Below are positions 7,811 through 15,585 of a DNA stretch of 24,143 bases, piece by piece. The stretch spans positions 1 to 24,143 of the forward strand of contig CAZJFS010000056.1 of the NCBI GenBank assembly GCA_964545075.1, read 5' to 3'. The translations under genes were made by a program, and so were the position numbers. Position 1 is the first letter of the stretch. The number at the start of each line of letters is the position of its first letter. The notes beneath the pieces are model-generated. The model was not told the origin of the DNA. It searched no databases and worked only from the letters and a program-made list of their open reading frames with translations. The stretch is from DAOPXV01 sp035352535. GTDB taxonomy: Bacteria; Muiribacteriota; UBA9980.

Positions 7811-7874
7811 AAAAAAGAGCTAAAGCATGATATGATGCTTTGGGTGGTTAGGGGGTGGCATCATATCATGCTTT
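7811..7874 (-). terminator. Long hairpin with 17-bp perfect stem, probable terminator of the Gld-type operon
   Basis: AAAGCATGATATGATGC (7822-7838) and its exact reverse complement (7858-7874) form a 17-bp stem around a 19-base loop. The loop is G-rich on the plus strand (GGG, GG, GGGGG, GG tracts) and C-rich on the minus strand. Reading the minus strand, a T6 run (7811-7816) follows five bases after the stem. This fits termination after the DUF4340 gene, which ends at 7912. Each arm is also nearly self-palindromic (AAAGCAT...ATGCTTT), which is unusual for a plain terminator. Confidence 0.6.
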
Positions 7875-7911
7875 GATTTCCACTTGTCGACAAAAGCTTC
7901 TTTTGATGCTT

Positions 7912-9330
7912 TTATCTCGTTGACGGGTTAAAGTTTTTTTCGGGTTTCTGATTTTCTCTTATTTCCTTTGAAAGTTTTACGATTTCATTGAGATCTTCTT
8001 TGGCCGCCTGATATAGGTTATCTTTTTCATTACCTTTTACGTAAGGGTGTTTTGAAAAATCTCCGGGAATTATAAAAACCGATTCGGTACGGTCTGCGAA
8101 CGAAAGTCCGAGCTTGATCTCAAGCGTCGCCTTTGAGAAATCAGAAATCAATTCCACGTTGGAAGTGTTTTCTTCGATCTTAAGCGCCTTGCAGGACTGA
8201 AGTTTTTGAAGCAGATTTTCAACCTTTGCGGAATCCGCGTTAGTTTCAACTTCAAAACTCCCCTGTTTTGATATTTTCCATTCGGAGCCTATTTTTTTCA
8301 ATTCGGTAGCGACGGTATCGCCGGGTATTAAATTGATCTTGTTAGTGTTTGCGGCATTGAAATCAACGCAAACTTTTGGCATGAAATCATTCGCTTTTTT
8401 TGTGAGCTGGGTTTTGATGTTTTTATCGATAAGAATGATCTCTTTTTTATAGTTTGACTTAAGCATTGTAAGATTGCCGGCATCCTGATTTTTTCCAAAC
8501 GCGAGGACGGTTCCGACTTCAGAAGTTGAATTGGTACCGAATTTCAAAAGTATCTCGGCGGCATTTTCATTGACCGACGGTTCATTATAACCCGCTTCAT
8601 GAACGTCGATGAATTTTGACGCCGAAGCGTTCTGGACGGCCGTGAGCATGTTTTTGACTTCCATGCCGTCGCATCTTCCGGCTTTGGGAGATTCCATGTA
8701 CCACGTGTCCTGATTTTTTTTGAATTTGAATGATTCTTTGTTGCCGCCAGGATAGGATATTTCAAGATATGTCACGGTCTCCGGATTTATAGCGGTGATC
8801 TTTTTATCGCGGTATTCGAGAACGGGTTTGAGGACCGCGTTCAAAAGTTTGGATTCTACCATGCATACGTCTTTTGAGCCGGCGACCCTGGCGTAGCAGA
8901 AATCGCCTACCGGGTTTTTCTTTCCGTAATTTATTAAAAGTTCGGTCGTTCCGGCTTTCATGGTGAGTCTTACGGCGTCCGTGCCCAGCCCGAAGTTTTC
9001 AGCTTTTTCGACTTCAGCCGCCGGTATCAATGTTTCGACCTTCGCAAGTTTTATGTCGTTGACGAATTCATTGACGTTTCCCTGATCAGCGAGCGTCGTG
9101 AAAGGCTTTTGCATCATCCAGTCCGACCCTACGGCCGGCCTTGAAAATTCGATCGGAAACGTATCGTAATTTCTCTGGATTTGAAGGTTCGTCAATTTAT
9201 CGAACGCGAAATCCACGAAGGGCCCTTTTTTCGATTCTTCGGTTTCAACGGGTTTCTTGTCGAGCTGATAGGCGTATGACCCAAGCGCTATGAGAAATAT
9301 GAGCGCTAATAAGGTTTTTAAGTAATTCAT
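7912..9330 (-). CDS. DUF4340 domain-containing membrane-anchored protein of a Gld-type ABC system
   Basis: About 472 residues. The N-terminal MNYLKTLLALIFLIALGSYAYQ is a signal anchor. The rest is soluble and presumably periplasmic, with the repeated beta-rich modules expected of DUF4340 (FDKLTNLQIQRN.., VTYLEISYPGGNKESFKFKKNQDTWYME, EVKNMLTAVQNASASKFID, and a second copy later with INLIPGDTVATELKKIGSEWKIS). It is the last gene of the ATPase-permease-GldG-like cluster, where DUF4340 proteins are commonly found. The start is uncertain: GTG at 9345 abuts GGAG too closely, and ATG at 9330 lies 14 bases from it. I prefer the ATG because the hydrophobic segment starts right after it. Molecular role unknown. 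Confidence 0.85.
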   Translation of the reverse strand: MNYLKTLLALIFLIALGSYAYQLDKKPVETEESKKGPFVDFAFDKLTNLQIQRNYDTFPIEFSRPAVGSDWMMQKPFTTLADQGNVNEFVNDIKLAKVETLIPAAEVEKAENFGLGTDAVRLTMKAGTTELLINYGKKNPVGDFCYARVAGSKDVCMVESKLLNAVLKPVLEYRDKKITAINPETVTYLEISYPGGNKESFKFKKNQDTWYMESPKAGRCDGMEVKNMLTAVQNASASKFIDVHEAGYNEPSVNENAAEILLKFGTNSTSEVGTVLAFGKNQDAGNLTMLKSNYKKEIILIDKNIKTQLTKKANDFMPKVCVDFNAANTNKINLIPGDTVATELKKIGSEWKISKQGSFEVETNADSAKVENLLQKLQSCKALKIEENTSNVELISDFSKATLEIKLGLSFADRTESVFIIPGDFSKHPYVKGNEKDNLYQAAKEDLNEIVKLSKEIRENQKPEKNFNPSTR

Positions 9331-9361
9331 ATTTTTTATAATCACTCCATTTCATAATATG

Positions 9362-9445
9362 GGTTCTTTCGTGTTTTGGCGGGATATATTCAGTATTCTA
9401 AAATCATAATAAATCTAAAAATATCCCGCCGGACGAAAAGGAACC
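9362..9445. repeat. Large imperfect inverted repeat in the gap between the GldG-like and DUF4340 genes
   Basis: The core is GGCGGGATAT (9378-9387) and its exact reverse complement ATATCCCGCC (9421-9430), around a 33-base AT-rich loop. Pairing extends outward through TTTCG/CGAAA and GGTTC/GAACC (to 9362 and 9445) with a small bulge and an internal loop, giving about 20 paired bases. No U run follows in the direction of transcription. It fills a 107-base gap in an operon whose other junctions are 1-2 bases, so it may be an RNA processing or stability element. Confidence 0.6.
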
Positions 9446-9452
9446 GAAATTG

Positions 9453-11045
9453 TTACCTGTTGCGATAAAACCATACCGTAAATCCGCTCATGATAACCAC
9501 GGCCGGCATTAAAAAGAGCGTAAGGTAGAATATGTTGTTGGCGTCCTGGGCCGTCATATTGATCTTAGCCTGCGGCGATGTCTTAGGCTTTATAGCTATG
9601 AGGTCCTCTTCTTCGGCGAGGTAGTTTATAATATTGAGTACGAGGTTTCCGTTGCCCTGAAGGTTGATGTACTGGTTTCTCGCGGCTTTGGAAGTTCCGG
9701 CCACGACGATCCGCGCTTCGGTTTCCTTGGATTTTTTAGCGTCCGCATCTGATTTTAAAGCATTTTCGGAAGTGTCGCCGCTTTTGTTAATGTTCGGAAG
9801 CGTTTTTGCGTATGAGGCCACGACGGTGATGGGACCTTTAACGTCAACGTTGTCATCGAGTTTAATATTGGGATTTGTGAGATATGTCGTATCGGCGAAT
9901 GAATCCGCGGTAGTTTTTACGAGCGCGCTCATTCTGACGCCGGGCTGGGGATTAGGCGATGGAGTGACCGAGCGGGCGTAAGGCATGAACGTGGCTATCG
10001 TGAAATTTTTGGTGATCTCATGGCTCTGGTCGTAAACGGGGCAGAGCGGTATCGTGTAATCGCCGAAACCAAGAGCTTTAAGCGCGGGCTTGGAATCTAT
10101 TACAAGATTGACGCCGACCTCGAAGCCGTAATTTTTAAGGAACGCTTCGCATCCGAAAGCCGGTTTGGGATCGACCATAAAAAACGCGTGCCCGCCTTCA
10201 TTGAGATATTTGGTTATCGACGCTTCTTCGGGCGCCATAAGTTCAGTAACCGGGCCGGCTACGATAATCGCCTGGCAGTCTTTAGGCACTTCCGGCTTTT
10301 CTATGAGGTTGAGTTTGCTTACGTTGAAATTCAGGTCGGTAAGCGCCGTTTTAACGGCCGACATGCCCTTGGCGTCCATAGCGTCAGGATCCGCTTCGCC
10401 GTGGCCCGTCAGGAAATAAATGCTCTTTTTTCCGGCCCTTGAAACGCGTATCAGGGCGTTAGTGAATTCCTGCTCCCCGAACATTCCATAAAGCTTTTCA
10501 ACCTGGCCTTTGTATTTCAATATCGCCGTTCTGGGGGCTTTAACCTGATTCTGCTCGGCGATATGCGGTTTTTTGTTGATATCGACGAACTCGAACTTGA
10601 ACTTTTCGTTGTTATAGGCGTATTGTTTTAAAAGGTCCGTAAGCATGGGCTTTTCAATATCGGAATAGAACATGAGGATATTGATGTCCTCTTTCAGGGA
10701 CTTCAGGACCTTGACCGACTGCTCCGATAGCGTATATCGTTTGTTTTTCGTGAGGTCCCACTGTTTGGTCTCTTTGGTGGCTATGAAGTTGAGCACGCCT
10801 ATTATCGTGACCATTATGACCGCGTAAACGATCGCATTGGTGGTATATTTAAACGAACGCGATGAGACGGTCGATGAAATATAAGAAATGTTGAATATGC
10901 TTACGATCGCCAGAAGGATCAATCCCATGACAAGCGGCAGCCATTTCGCGAACGTCATCGCTTCGGAAAAAAGATAGACGCAAACGCCCGCGAAAGTGAA
11001 AAGGAACGCTAATATCTTTAAAATCAAAATACCTTTGCCGTTCAT
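9453..11045 (-). CDS. GldG-like auxiliary protein of an ABC-2 transporter
   Basis: 530 residues from the chosen ATG at 11043-11045. This start has GGAGG eight bases upstream; the in-frame ATG at 11060 is part of that Shine-Dalgarno (ATGGAGG). Three N-terminal TM segments (about 5-25, 34-53, 71-88) are followed by the family hallmark WDLTKNKRYTLS (96-107) and a large extracytoplasmic ABC_transp_aux-type domain (ILMFYSD.., FLTGHGEADP.., AIIVAGPVTEL, a GGHAFFMVDPKP stretch). A C-terminal TM lies near residues 503-525. This is the GldG part of Gld-type ABC systems, known from gliding Bacteroidetes but widespread elsewhere with unknown cargo. It starts 2 bases after the permease stop. Confidence 0.9.
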   Translation of the reverse strand: MNGKGILILKILAFLFTFAGVCVYLFSEAMTFAKWLPLVMGLILLAIVSIFNISYISSTVSSRSFKYTTNAIVYAVIMVTIIGVLNFIATKETKQWDLTKNKRYTLSEQSVKVLKSLKEDINILMFYSDIEKPMLTDLLKQYAYNNEKFKFEFVDINKKPHIAEQNQVKAPRTAILKYKGQVEKLYGMFGEQEFTNALIRVSRAGKKSIYFLTGHGEADPDAMDAKGMSAVKTALTDLNFNVSKLNLIEKPEVPKDCQAIIVAGPVTELMAPEEASITKYLNEGGHAFFMVDPKPAFGCEAFLKNYGFEVGVNLVIDSKPALKALGFGDYTIPLCPVYDQSHEITKNFTIATFMPYARSVTPSPNPQPGVRMSALVKTTADSFADTTYLTNPNIKLDDNVDVKGPITVVASYAKTLPNINKSGDTSENALKSDADAKKSKETEARIVVAGTSKAARNQYINLQGNGNLVLNIINYLAEEEDLIAIKPKTSPQAKINMTAQDANNIFYLTLFLMPAVVIMSGFTVWFYRNR

Positions 11046-11047
11046 TC

Positions 11048-11827
11048 TTATAACCTCCATTTCGTGGATTCAAGTGATAATCGGGTCAGAAATAAACCGA
11101 CGAAAGCAAAGCTTAAATAGTAGATTACGTCTTTTGATTCAAGCACGCCCTTGGCGAAGCTTTCAAAATGGTCGGTTATCGATACGCCTTTTAACAGGCC
11201 GGCGAATATGCTTTCATTATTGGCCGCGCTCCATCCTATCACCCAGAATAAAAGCAGCAGCCCGAATCCGAGAACGGCCGCCACGACCTGGTTTTTAGTG
11301 AGCGTGGACGTGAAGTTGCCGACCGCGAGAAAAGCCATGCCCAGCAGAAACAGGCCGAGATACGCCGTAAATATTGGTCCGGCCTCTATCTCGCAGTAAA
11401 CGGACATTATCACCAGATAGATCGAGGTGAAGATCATCATTACGCCATATACGAAAACGCAAGCGAGGAACTTGCCGGCGACGATCTCCGTGTATGTTAT
11501 CGGAGACGTGAGAAGAAGTTCCATCGTTCCCATTTTGTTCTCTTCGGAATAGACCCTCATGGTGAGCAGCGGTATCAAAAGCAGCACGACTATGGCGATA
11601 TTATAAGCCAGAGGCCTGAGCACGTGGTCAGTAACGTTGTATTTAACGAGTTCGCCCGCGTATTCTGGATTCGAAGCGAGCATCATTATGAAGGATGCGA
11701 ATCTGGTGAAGGACACGTAGAAGAAATATCCTGAAAGCACCAGATATACGGATATAAGCATATATGCTATAGGAGAACTGAAAAATGAAACGAGTTCCTT
11801 TTTGAAAAGCGACCAGATATTTCTCAT
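11048..11827 (-). CDS. Gld-type ABC-2 transporter permease (GldF-like)
   Basis: 259 residues with about six membrane spans. It carries the ABC-2 permease signature between spans (LLIPLLTMRVYSEENKMGTMELLLTSPIT.. region), where ..RxYSEExxxGTxELLLTSP is typical of GldF/NosY-type permeases. A soluble loop (about 43-70) after the first span is typical of GldF. The ATG overlaps the ATPase stop as TAATG, so translation is coupled. It should form the inner-membrane channel with the ATPase encoded at 11827-12789. Confidence 0.93.
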   Translation of the reverse strand: MRNIWSLFKKELVSFFSSPIAYMLISVYLVLSGYFFYVSFTRFASFIMMLASNPEYAGELVKYNVTDHVLRPLAYNIAIVVLLLIPLLTMRVYSEENKMGTMELLLTSPITYTEIVAGKFLACVFVYGVMMIFTSIYLVIMSVYCEIEAGPIFTAYLGLFLLGMAFLAVGNFTSTLTKNQVVAAVLGFGLLLLFWVIGWSAANNESIFAGLLKGVSITDHFESFAKGVLESKDVIYYLSFAFVGLFLTRLSLESTKWRL

Positions 11828-12789
11828 TATTTCGTAACCTCCCCCTGTACTTTGTTTATCAATTTAAGGAAGATGTCTTCAAGCGAAAGTTCGATGAAGT
11901 GCATTTCGTGAAGCTTGAAATTCGAGCTTATGACTTTTGACGCCAGATTAGGCGCGTTATCGAAGCTCGAACTCATGTCCACGACCGCCTTGTAAACGTC
12001 TTTCTTTTCCGCATGATTGGTAACGGAAATGTTCGAGACGCCTTCGACGCCAGAAATGGCGGTTTTAAGCGCTTCGGCGTCCTTCGGGCCCGAAACGGTG
12101 AGTTCGAGATGCTCGTCGGCTGAAACCGATCTCGTCAGATTCTGCGGCGTGTCTTCGGCGATGATATTTCCTTTGTTTATTATTACGACGCGCGAGCAGG
12201 TGACGGAGACTTCGGGAAGTATATGAGTTGAAAGAATTACCGTATGCGAGTCCTTTAGGCTTTTTATAAGGTTTCGCACTTCTATGATTTGAGCCGGGTC
12301 AAGGCCGACCGTAGGCTCGTCGAGTATCAAAACCTTTGGATTGTGGACCAGGGCCTGAGCGAGGCCGACGCGCTGCTGGTAACCTTTCGAAAGCGTGCCT
12401 ATCAGCTTATGAGAAACATTGTGGATATTGGTTTTTTCCATGGCAAGTTCCACGCTTCTGGATATTTCGCGGCCGGGAACGCCTTTTATTTCGGCGACGA
12501 ACTTCAGATAGGAGCGCACTGAAAGCTCCGGGTAAACCGGCGGTTTTTCGGGCAGGTATCCTATGACCTGCTTGGCTTTGAGAGAATCGTTGTAAGTGTC
12601 GTAACCCGCTACTTTTACCGTTCCAGCGGTCGCCGAAAGGAAGCCCGTTATGACCCGCATCGTGGTGGTTTTTCCCGCGGCGTTTGGGCCCAGAAATCCC
12701 ATGATCTCGCCTTCTTTAACGTTAAAACTGACGTTTGAGATGGCAGTGAAATCGCCATAGTTTTTTGTCAGATTATTGACTTCGATCAT
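11827..12789 (-). CDS. Gld-type ABC transporter ATP-binding protein (GldA-like)
   Basis: 320 residues. Walker A is GPNAAGKTT (34-42; GPNGAGKTT is usual, and Gly to Ala at that place is tolerated by the GxxxxGK[ST] rule). Signature LSKGY (133-137), Walker B VLILDE (153-158) with VGLDP, and H-loop STHILPEV are all present, so it should hydrolyse ATP. A roughly 100-residue C-terminal extension ends EDIFLKLINK, typical of ABC-2 drug/Gld-type ATPases. The Shine-Dalgarno GGGAGGG lies 11 bases before the ATG. It is the first gene of the four-gene operon. The upstream region holds an odd-centred 13-bp palindrome TTATTCGGAATAA (12828-12840) but no convincing promoter. Confidence 0.94.
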   Translation of the reverse strand: MIEVNNLTKNYGDFTAISNVSFNVKEGEIMGFLGPNAAGKTTTMRVITGFLSATAGTVKVAGYDTYNDSLKAKQVIGYLPEKPPVYPELSVRSYLKFVAEIKGVPGREISRSVELAMEKTNIHNVSHKLIGTLSKGYQQRVGLAQALVHNPKVLILDEPTVGLDPAQIIEVRNLIKSLKDSHTVILSTHILPEVSVTCSRVVIINKGNIIAEDTPQNLTRSVSADEHLELTVSGPKDAEALKTAISGVEGVSNISVTNHAEKKDVYKAVVDMSSSFDNAPNLASKVISSNFKLHEMHFIELSLEDIFLKLINKVQGEVTK

Positions 12790-12924
12790 TTTTTGATTTT
12801 CCCTCCCTGAATTAATTATTTTATCGTTTATTCGGAATAACTGAATTTAAAGTGCAATCATTTTGATTTAAAGCGCTTAAAAAACTAATATGCAAATTTA
12901 AACCGAAACTGTTGCGGCGGGGCG

Positions 12925-13272
12925 TTAAACATCCGACGGCGGTGGCCGTGCCGTGAGGACGAAGATTTGAGAATAAACCGGCGGTTTTAATAAAAGCGGA
13001 CATTTGAAACAGACCGGCGTTGAAAAGCATCCGACCGCCAATATGGTCGAGATTGATGCCGCAAATGCACGCTGCATATGAATAATAGGATTTTTAGGTG
13101 AAGTTTCGCCTGTTTCGCTTGGATTCGAGCTGCTTTCGGCAAAAAGAGGCAAAGCGTGCCTTAAAACGGAGTTTTCTTCGTAAATGAAATATTCGAAGAT
13201 GTCCACTAAATTGATTAGCGTAAAAAACGCCACTATGATAATAGCGCTTTTTGAATGTACGATTCTGTTCAT
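12925..13272 (-). CDS. Probable small membrane protein of unknown function
   Basis: 115 residues. It has an N-terminal hydrophobic segment (AIIIVAFFTLINLVDIFEYFIY), a Ser/Thr/Pro-rich middle, a second hydrophobic stretch (AAFAASISTILAVGCF-like, residues about 68-85) and a Pro-rich end, VLTARPPPSDV. The layout and Pro-rich tail recall short accessory proteins of metal-efflux operons such as DUF2946, but that is only a resemblance. A perfect TTGACA lies upstream at 13305-13310. The Shine-Dalgarno is weak. If it is not a gene, the surrounding stretch has no coding content I can support. Confidence 0.5.
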   Translation of the reverse strand: MNRIVHSKSAIIIVAFFTLINLVDIFEYFIYEENSVLRHALPLFAESSSNPSETGETSPKNPIIHMQRAFAASISTILAVGCFSTPVCFKCPLLLKPPVYSQIFVLTARPPPSDV

Positions 13273-13281
13273 ATCACGGTA

Positions 13282-13310
13282 TATGTATCATAAAGCGGGA
13301 AAAATGTCAA
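13282..13310 (-). promoter_or_regulatory. Candidate promoter of the 115-residue ORF
   Basis: On the minus strand, TTGACA (13310-13305) and TACATA (13287-13282) are 17 bases apart. The -35 is perfect and the -10 is poor. A start about 7 bases downstream would leave almost no leader before the ATG at 13272. Confidence 0.4.
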
Positions 13311-13359
13311 GCGTCTTGAAACCAAATTTTATTAAATTTGAAATTTTAGCGAATGATTA

Positions 13360-13388
13360 TTGTATTTAAACTCGAATTGTTGTAAAAT
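13360..13388 (+). promoter_or_regulatory. Promoter of the secreted-protein gene at 13418
   Basis: TTGTAT (13360-13365), a 17-base spacer and TAAAAT (13383-13388) are followed about 20 bases later by the Shine-Dalgarno GGAGAG and the ATG at 13418. Confidence 0.6.
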
Positions 13389-13417
13389 ACATTTCAAAAA
13401 AATGTGGAGAGTTAATT

Positions 13418-14194
13418 ATGAAAATAAATAAAATATTTATGATATTACTCGCGGCGGCTTTTTTGTTAAATGCGTCATATGCCGTTTCATATACGGCCGA
13501 TGTTTCTCGCGACGCGGATTATGCCGCTCATGGCGTCGTTCCCGCGAATAAGATAGGCGTTAAACTTACCGTGCTTTTAGACGGTGGCGACATGGCGAAT
13601 GAGAAGCGCAACAATGACGCGTTAAACAAAATTGAAAGCTGTATGGCGCTTGAATTGCGCGGCGTAAGAGATATCGTAATCGTCAAAAAAAACGCAGACG
13701 TCGAGATAATCGTCACGGCCCTTTTTACGTTCAAATTCGAGCCTGACGACAGTTCATCTTTTATGGCGGTCTCCATCACTGCTCATAACATGTATCCTTC
13801 CAACAGTTTTGGATGGATCGACCAGTGCGTTCAGAACAAGAGCGAAGCTGAAAATTATAAAAATACGATAGGCGCCATCGAGTATCAGAGGCTTAAATCC
13901 TTCTCCGTTTCAAACATAAAAAAATCGCTTGAAGGCATAGGCGGCGAGCTTAATTTGAAATGCTTTAAAAAAGTCCGCGAACAAAAAATCGAATTGGAGC
14001 AAAAGGCCCGCATCAATAATATAATAAGCTGGAAACTGGAGCGCTATAAAGAATGGAAGTCCAATCAATCGATGTCTATACTTGACGAGGATCTTGAAAA
14101 AATGGGCATTACCTTTGAACAGCTCCTCAAGGAATTCCGCGATATGGAAAAAGCGCAAAAAGCCAAGGGAGAGATAGACGCTCCGCTTCAATGA
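13418..14194 (+). CDS. Secreted protein of unknown function
   Basis: 258 residues. The signal peptide is clear (KIFMILLAAAFLLNASYA, cleavage after about residue 22). The mature N-terminal half looks like an alpha/beta domain (KIGVKLTVLLDGG.., CMALELRGVRDIVIVKKNADVEIIVTALF, FMAVSITAHNMYP); the last 80 or so residues are charged and helical with coiled-coil character. The start is supported by GGAGAG 7 bases before ATG. The gene is monocistronic: its own promoter is at 13360-13388 and a terminator follows at 14213. It is the only plus-strand gene after phoU. The pattern of a strand ending in NADVEIIV recalls CsgG/LpoB-like periplasmic domains, but I would not assign it. Confidence 0.82.
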   Translation: MKINKIFMILLAAAFLLNASYAVSYTADVSRDADYAAHGVVPANKIGVKLTVLLDGGDMANEKRNNDALNKIESCMALELRGVRDIVIVKKNADVEIIVTALFTFKFEPDDSSSFMAVSITAHNMYPSNSFGWIDQCVQNKSEAENYKNTIGAIEYQRLKSFSVSNIKKSLEGIGGELNLKCFKKVREQKIELEQKARINNIISWKLERYKEWKSNQSMSILDEDLEKMGITFEQLLKEFRDMEKAQKAKGEIDAPLQ

Positions 14195-14212
14195 TAATAA
14201 AATAAGCCAGAT

Positions 14213-14254
14213 AAAAGCCGCGCTCTATTATCAGAACGCGGCTTTTTATTTTTT
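14213..14254. terminator. Bidirectional Rho-independent terminator
   Basis: AAAAGCCGCG (14213-14222) pairs with CGCGGCTTTT (14237-14246) around a 14-base loop, followed by TATTTTTT on the plus strand. The A run on the left gives a U run on the minus strand. It separates the secreted-protein gene (+) from the convergent TPR gene (-). Confidence 0.88.
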
Positions 14255-14335
14255 AGCGCAGAGCCTGGCTATCCGTTATCGGGTCTCAGCTCTTAACTTA
14301 TTATGCTCGTCATTATTTACGGAGAGAATTCGCCA

Positions 14336-14941
14336 TTACTTTTTCTCGAGAATTTCAATAGCTTTTTTGAGGTATTCGGCGGCTTTATCGTTGTTGCCTT
14401 TTTTCTTGTAAGCGTGTCCGATCATCGTTAAGAGATTGCCCTGCTTTACGACCGGAAGGTTGCCTTTCGAAATCAGGTTTTCGGCTTCGGCGAGCGCCTG
14501 TTCTTCTTTGCCGGCTTTAAAATAGAGATCGACGATCTTCATCGAAAGCATCGATTTTCTTTCTTCGACTTCCTTAGCGGGTATGAATGAAGGCATTTCA
14601 GCGCTCAAAACTTTTTTGATCTCGGCTATGGCGTCGTCCACCTTGCCTGATTCGGCGTAAACGTCGGCGAGATCTATTCTGGCTTTGTTAGCCAACATTA
14701 TTTTCTGCGCCTCTTCGCGCTGTTCGGGCGTGAGGTTTTTCATAAAATCGTTTTTAGGCGGCATTGGCGGGCGGTTGCCTTCGGGAGGCGCCATCGGGTC
14801 TTCGGCTTTTTTTTCATCAACTTTGGATTCGGGTTTATCTTTAGTTTCGGCTGAAACCGCGGCGAAATTTCCCGTGAAAAGCGATGCCAGGAAAACGAAT
14901 AATACCGTCAGGATAAGTTTTGCGATAAGGTTTTTTCTCAT
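14336..14941 (-). CDS. Secreted TPR-repeat protein of a sigma/anti-sigma cassette
   Basis: 201 residues from the ATG at 14939-14941, which has AAAGGAGTG eight bases upstream; an in-frame ATG 19 codons earlier lacks one. It has a signal peptide (LIAKLILTVLFVFLASLFTGNFAAVSA), a charged and Pro-rich linker (..PPMPPKNDF), then LTPEQREEAQ, and two or more TPR-like helical pairs (DLADVYAESGKVDDAIAEIKKVL, IVDLYFKAGKEEQALAEAENLI, GHAYKKKGNNDKAAEYLKKAIEIL). It should act in the periplasm as a protein-binding scaffold. It follows the anti-sigma gene by 25 bases. The LTPEQ motif resembles the LTxxQ motif of CpxP/Spy-like proteins; see the findings. Confidence 0.85.
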   Translation of the reverse strand: MRKNLIAKLILTVLFVFLASLFTGNFAAVSAETKDKPESKVDEKKAEDPMAPPEGNRPPMPPKNDFMKNLTPEQREEAQKIMLANKARIDLADVYAESGKVDDAIAEIKKVLSAEMPSFIPAKEVEERKSMLSMKIVDLYFKAGKEEQALAEAENLISKGNLPVVKQGNLLTMIGHAYKKKGNNDKAAEYLKKAIEILEKK

Positions 14942-14966
14942 AGTTACCACTCCTTTTAAATTTAGA

Positions 14967-15584
14967 TTAATCGATGGATTCCATGGATATATTTTCAAAA
15001 GCGCTGTTGTCGTTTGTAGAAAACAAGCTTGAATACTTATCTTCGCCGTTTTCAGGGAGTTTGAAAGTTTGGGCTATCGAGTCGAGGCTTATGTCCGATA
15101 AAGCGTTATCGTATTCTGAAAATATCGAATTCGTCGTATAGGTGATGAAGCTTTCATCGATGATTTCGGACTGCTTTTTAAAATATGAATTGACCTCGTT
15201 CGAGAAATTCGAGTAGGAGAGTTCGGGGAAACTTATATCGATGTTTGCAAAATCATAAGGTTGACGTTTATTTATAGAATTTTCGCTTTCGATGTTTTTA
15301 TGCGGAATTAAAAGTACGGCGACCAATAAGAGCGCGAAAACAGTCGATAATTTATAAACGTTAAAGTTTCGCGCGGGCCTGCTGATTAGCTCGGGAGCCG
15401 CCTCGATTTTTTGAAGGGCCCGGATTTTCTGATGCGCCGAGGCGCTTACGGCGTTCATCGCATCTTCGATGATCGGCAGGCAGGCGGGGCATTTCTCGGC
15501 ATGAAGAGTTTCCTGATCGCTCAGTTCGTCCGAACGCGAGATCTTATTTTTAATTATTTCACAAATGTTGTTTTTTTCGCTCAT
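14967..15584 (-). CDS. Single-pass membrane anti-sigma factor with zinc-finger (ZAS-type) N-terminus
   Basis: 205 residues from the ATG at 15582-15584. The cytoplasmic N-terminus has H28-x3-C32-x2-C35 (LHAEKCPAC), the zinc-binding pattern of ZAS anti-sigma factors. One TM segment (about 78-94) is followed by a roughly 110-residue Ser/Asn-rich periplasmic part. It should hold the ECF sigma factor encoded just upstream at the membrane until a signal arrives. The ATG comes one base after the sigma-gene stop (TAAGATG); an in-frame GTG at 15593 would overlap sigma by 8 bases. The C-terminal domain matches nothing I know. Confidence 0.85.
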   Translation of the reverse strand: MSEKNNICEIIKNKISRSDELSDQETLHAEKCPACLPIIEDAMNAVSASAHQKIRALQKIEAAPELISRPARNFNVYKLSTVFALLLVAVLLIPHKNIESENSINKRQPYDFANIDISFPELSYSNFSNEVNSYFKKQSEIIDESFITYTTNSIFSEYDNALSDISLDSIAQTFKLPENGEDKYSSLFSTNDNSAFENISMESID

Positions 15585-15585
15585 C

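Noticed and set aside
9362..9445. Small transposable element (MITE) made of the inverted repeat
   Set aside because: No target-site duplication is visible at the ends and no second copy is seen in the window; an RNA structure is the simpler reading.
10020..10442. 140-codon open frame on the plus strand
   Set aside because: It is antisense to the GldG-like gene; no independent coding evidence.
12821..13030. 69-codon minus-strand ORF
   Set aside because: It overlaps the better-supported 115-residue ORF in another frame, and its composition is not protein-like.
14255..14335. Further hairpin or small RNA between the two convergent genes
   Set aside because: Only short, mismatched pairings could be drawn, and there is no promoter or U run.
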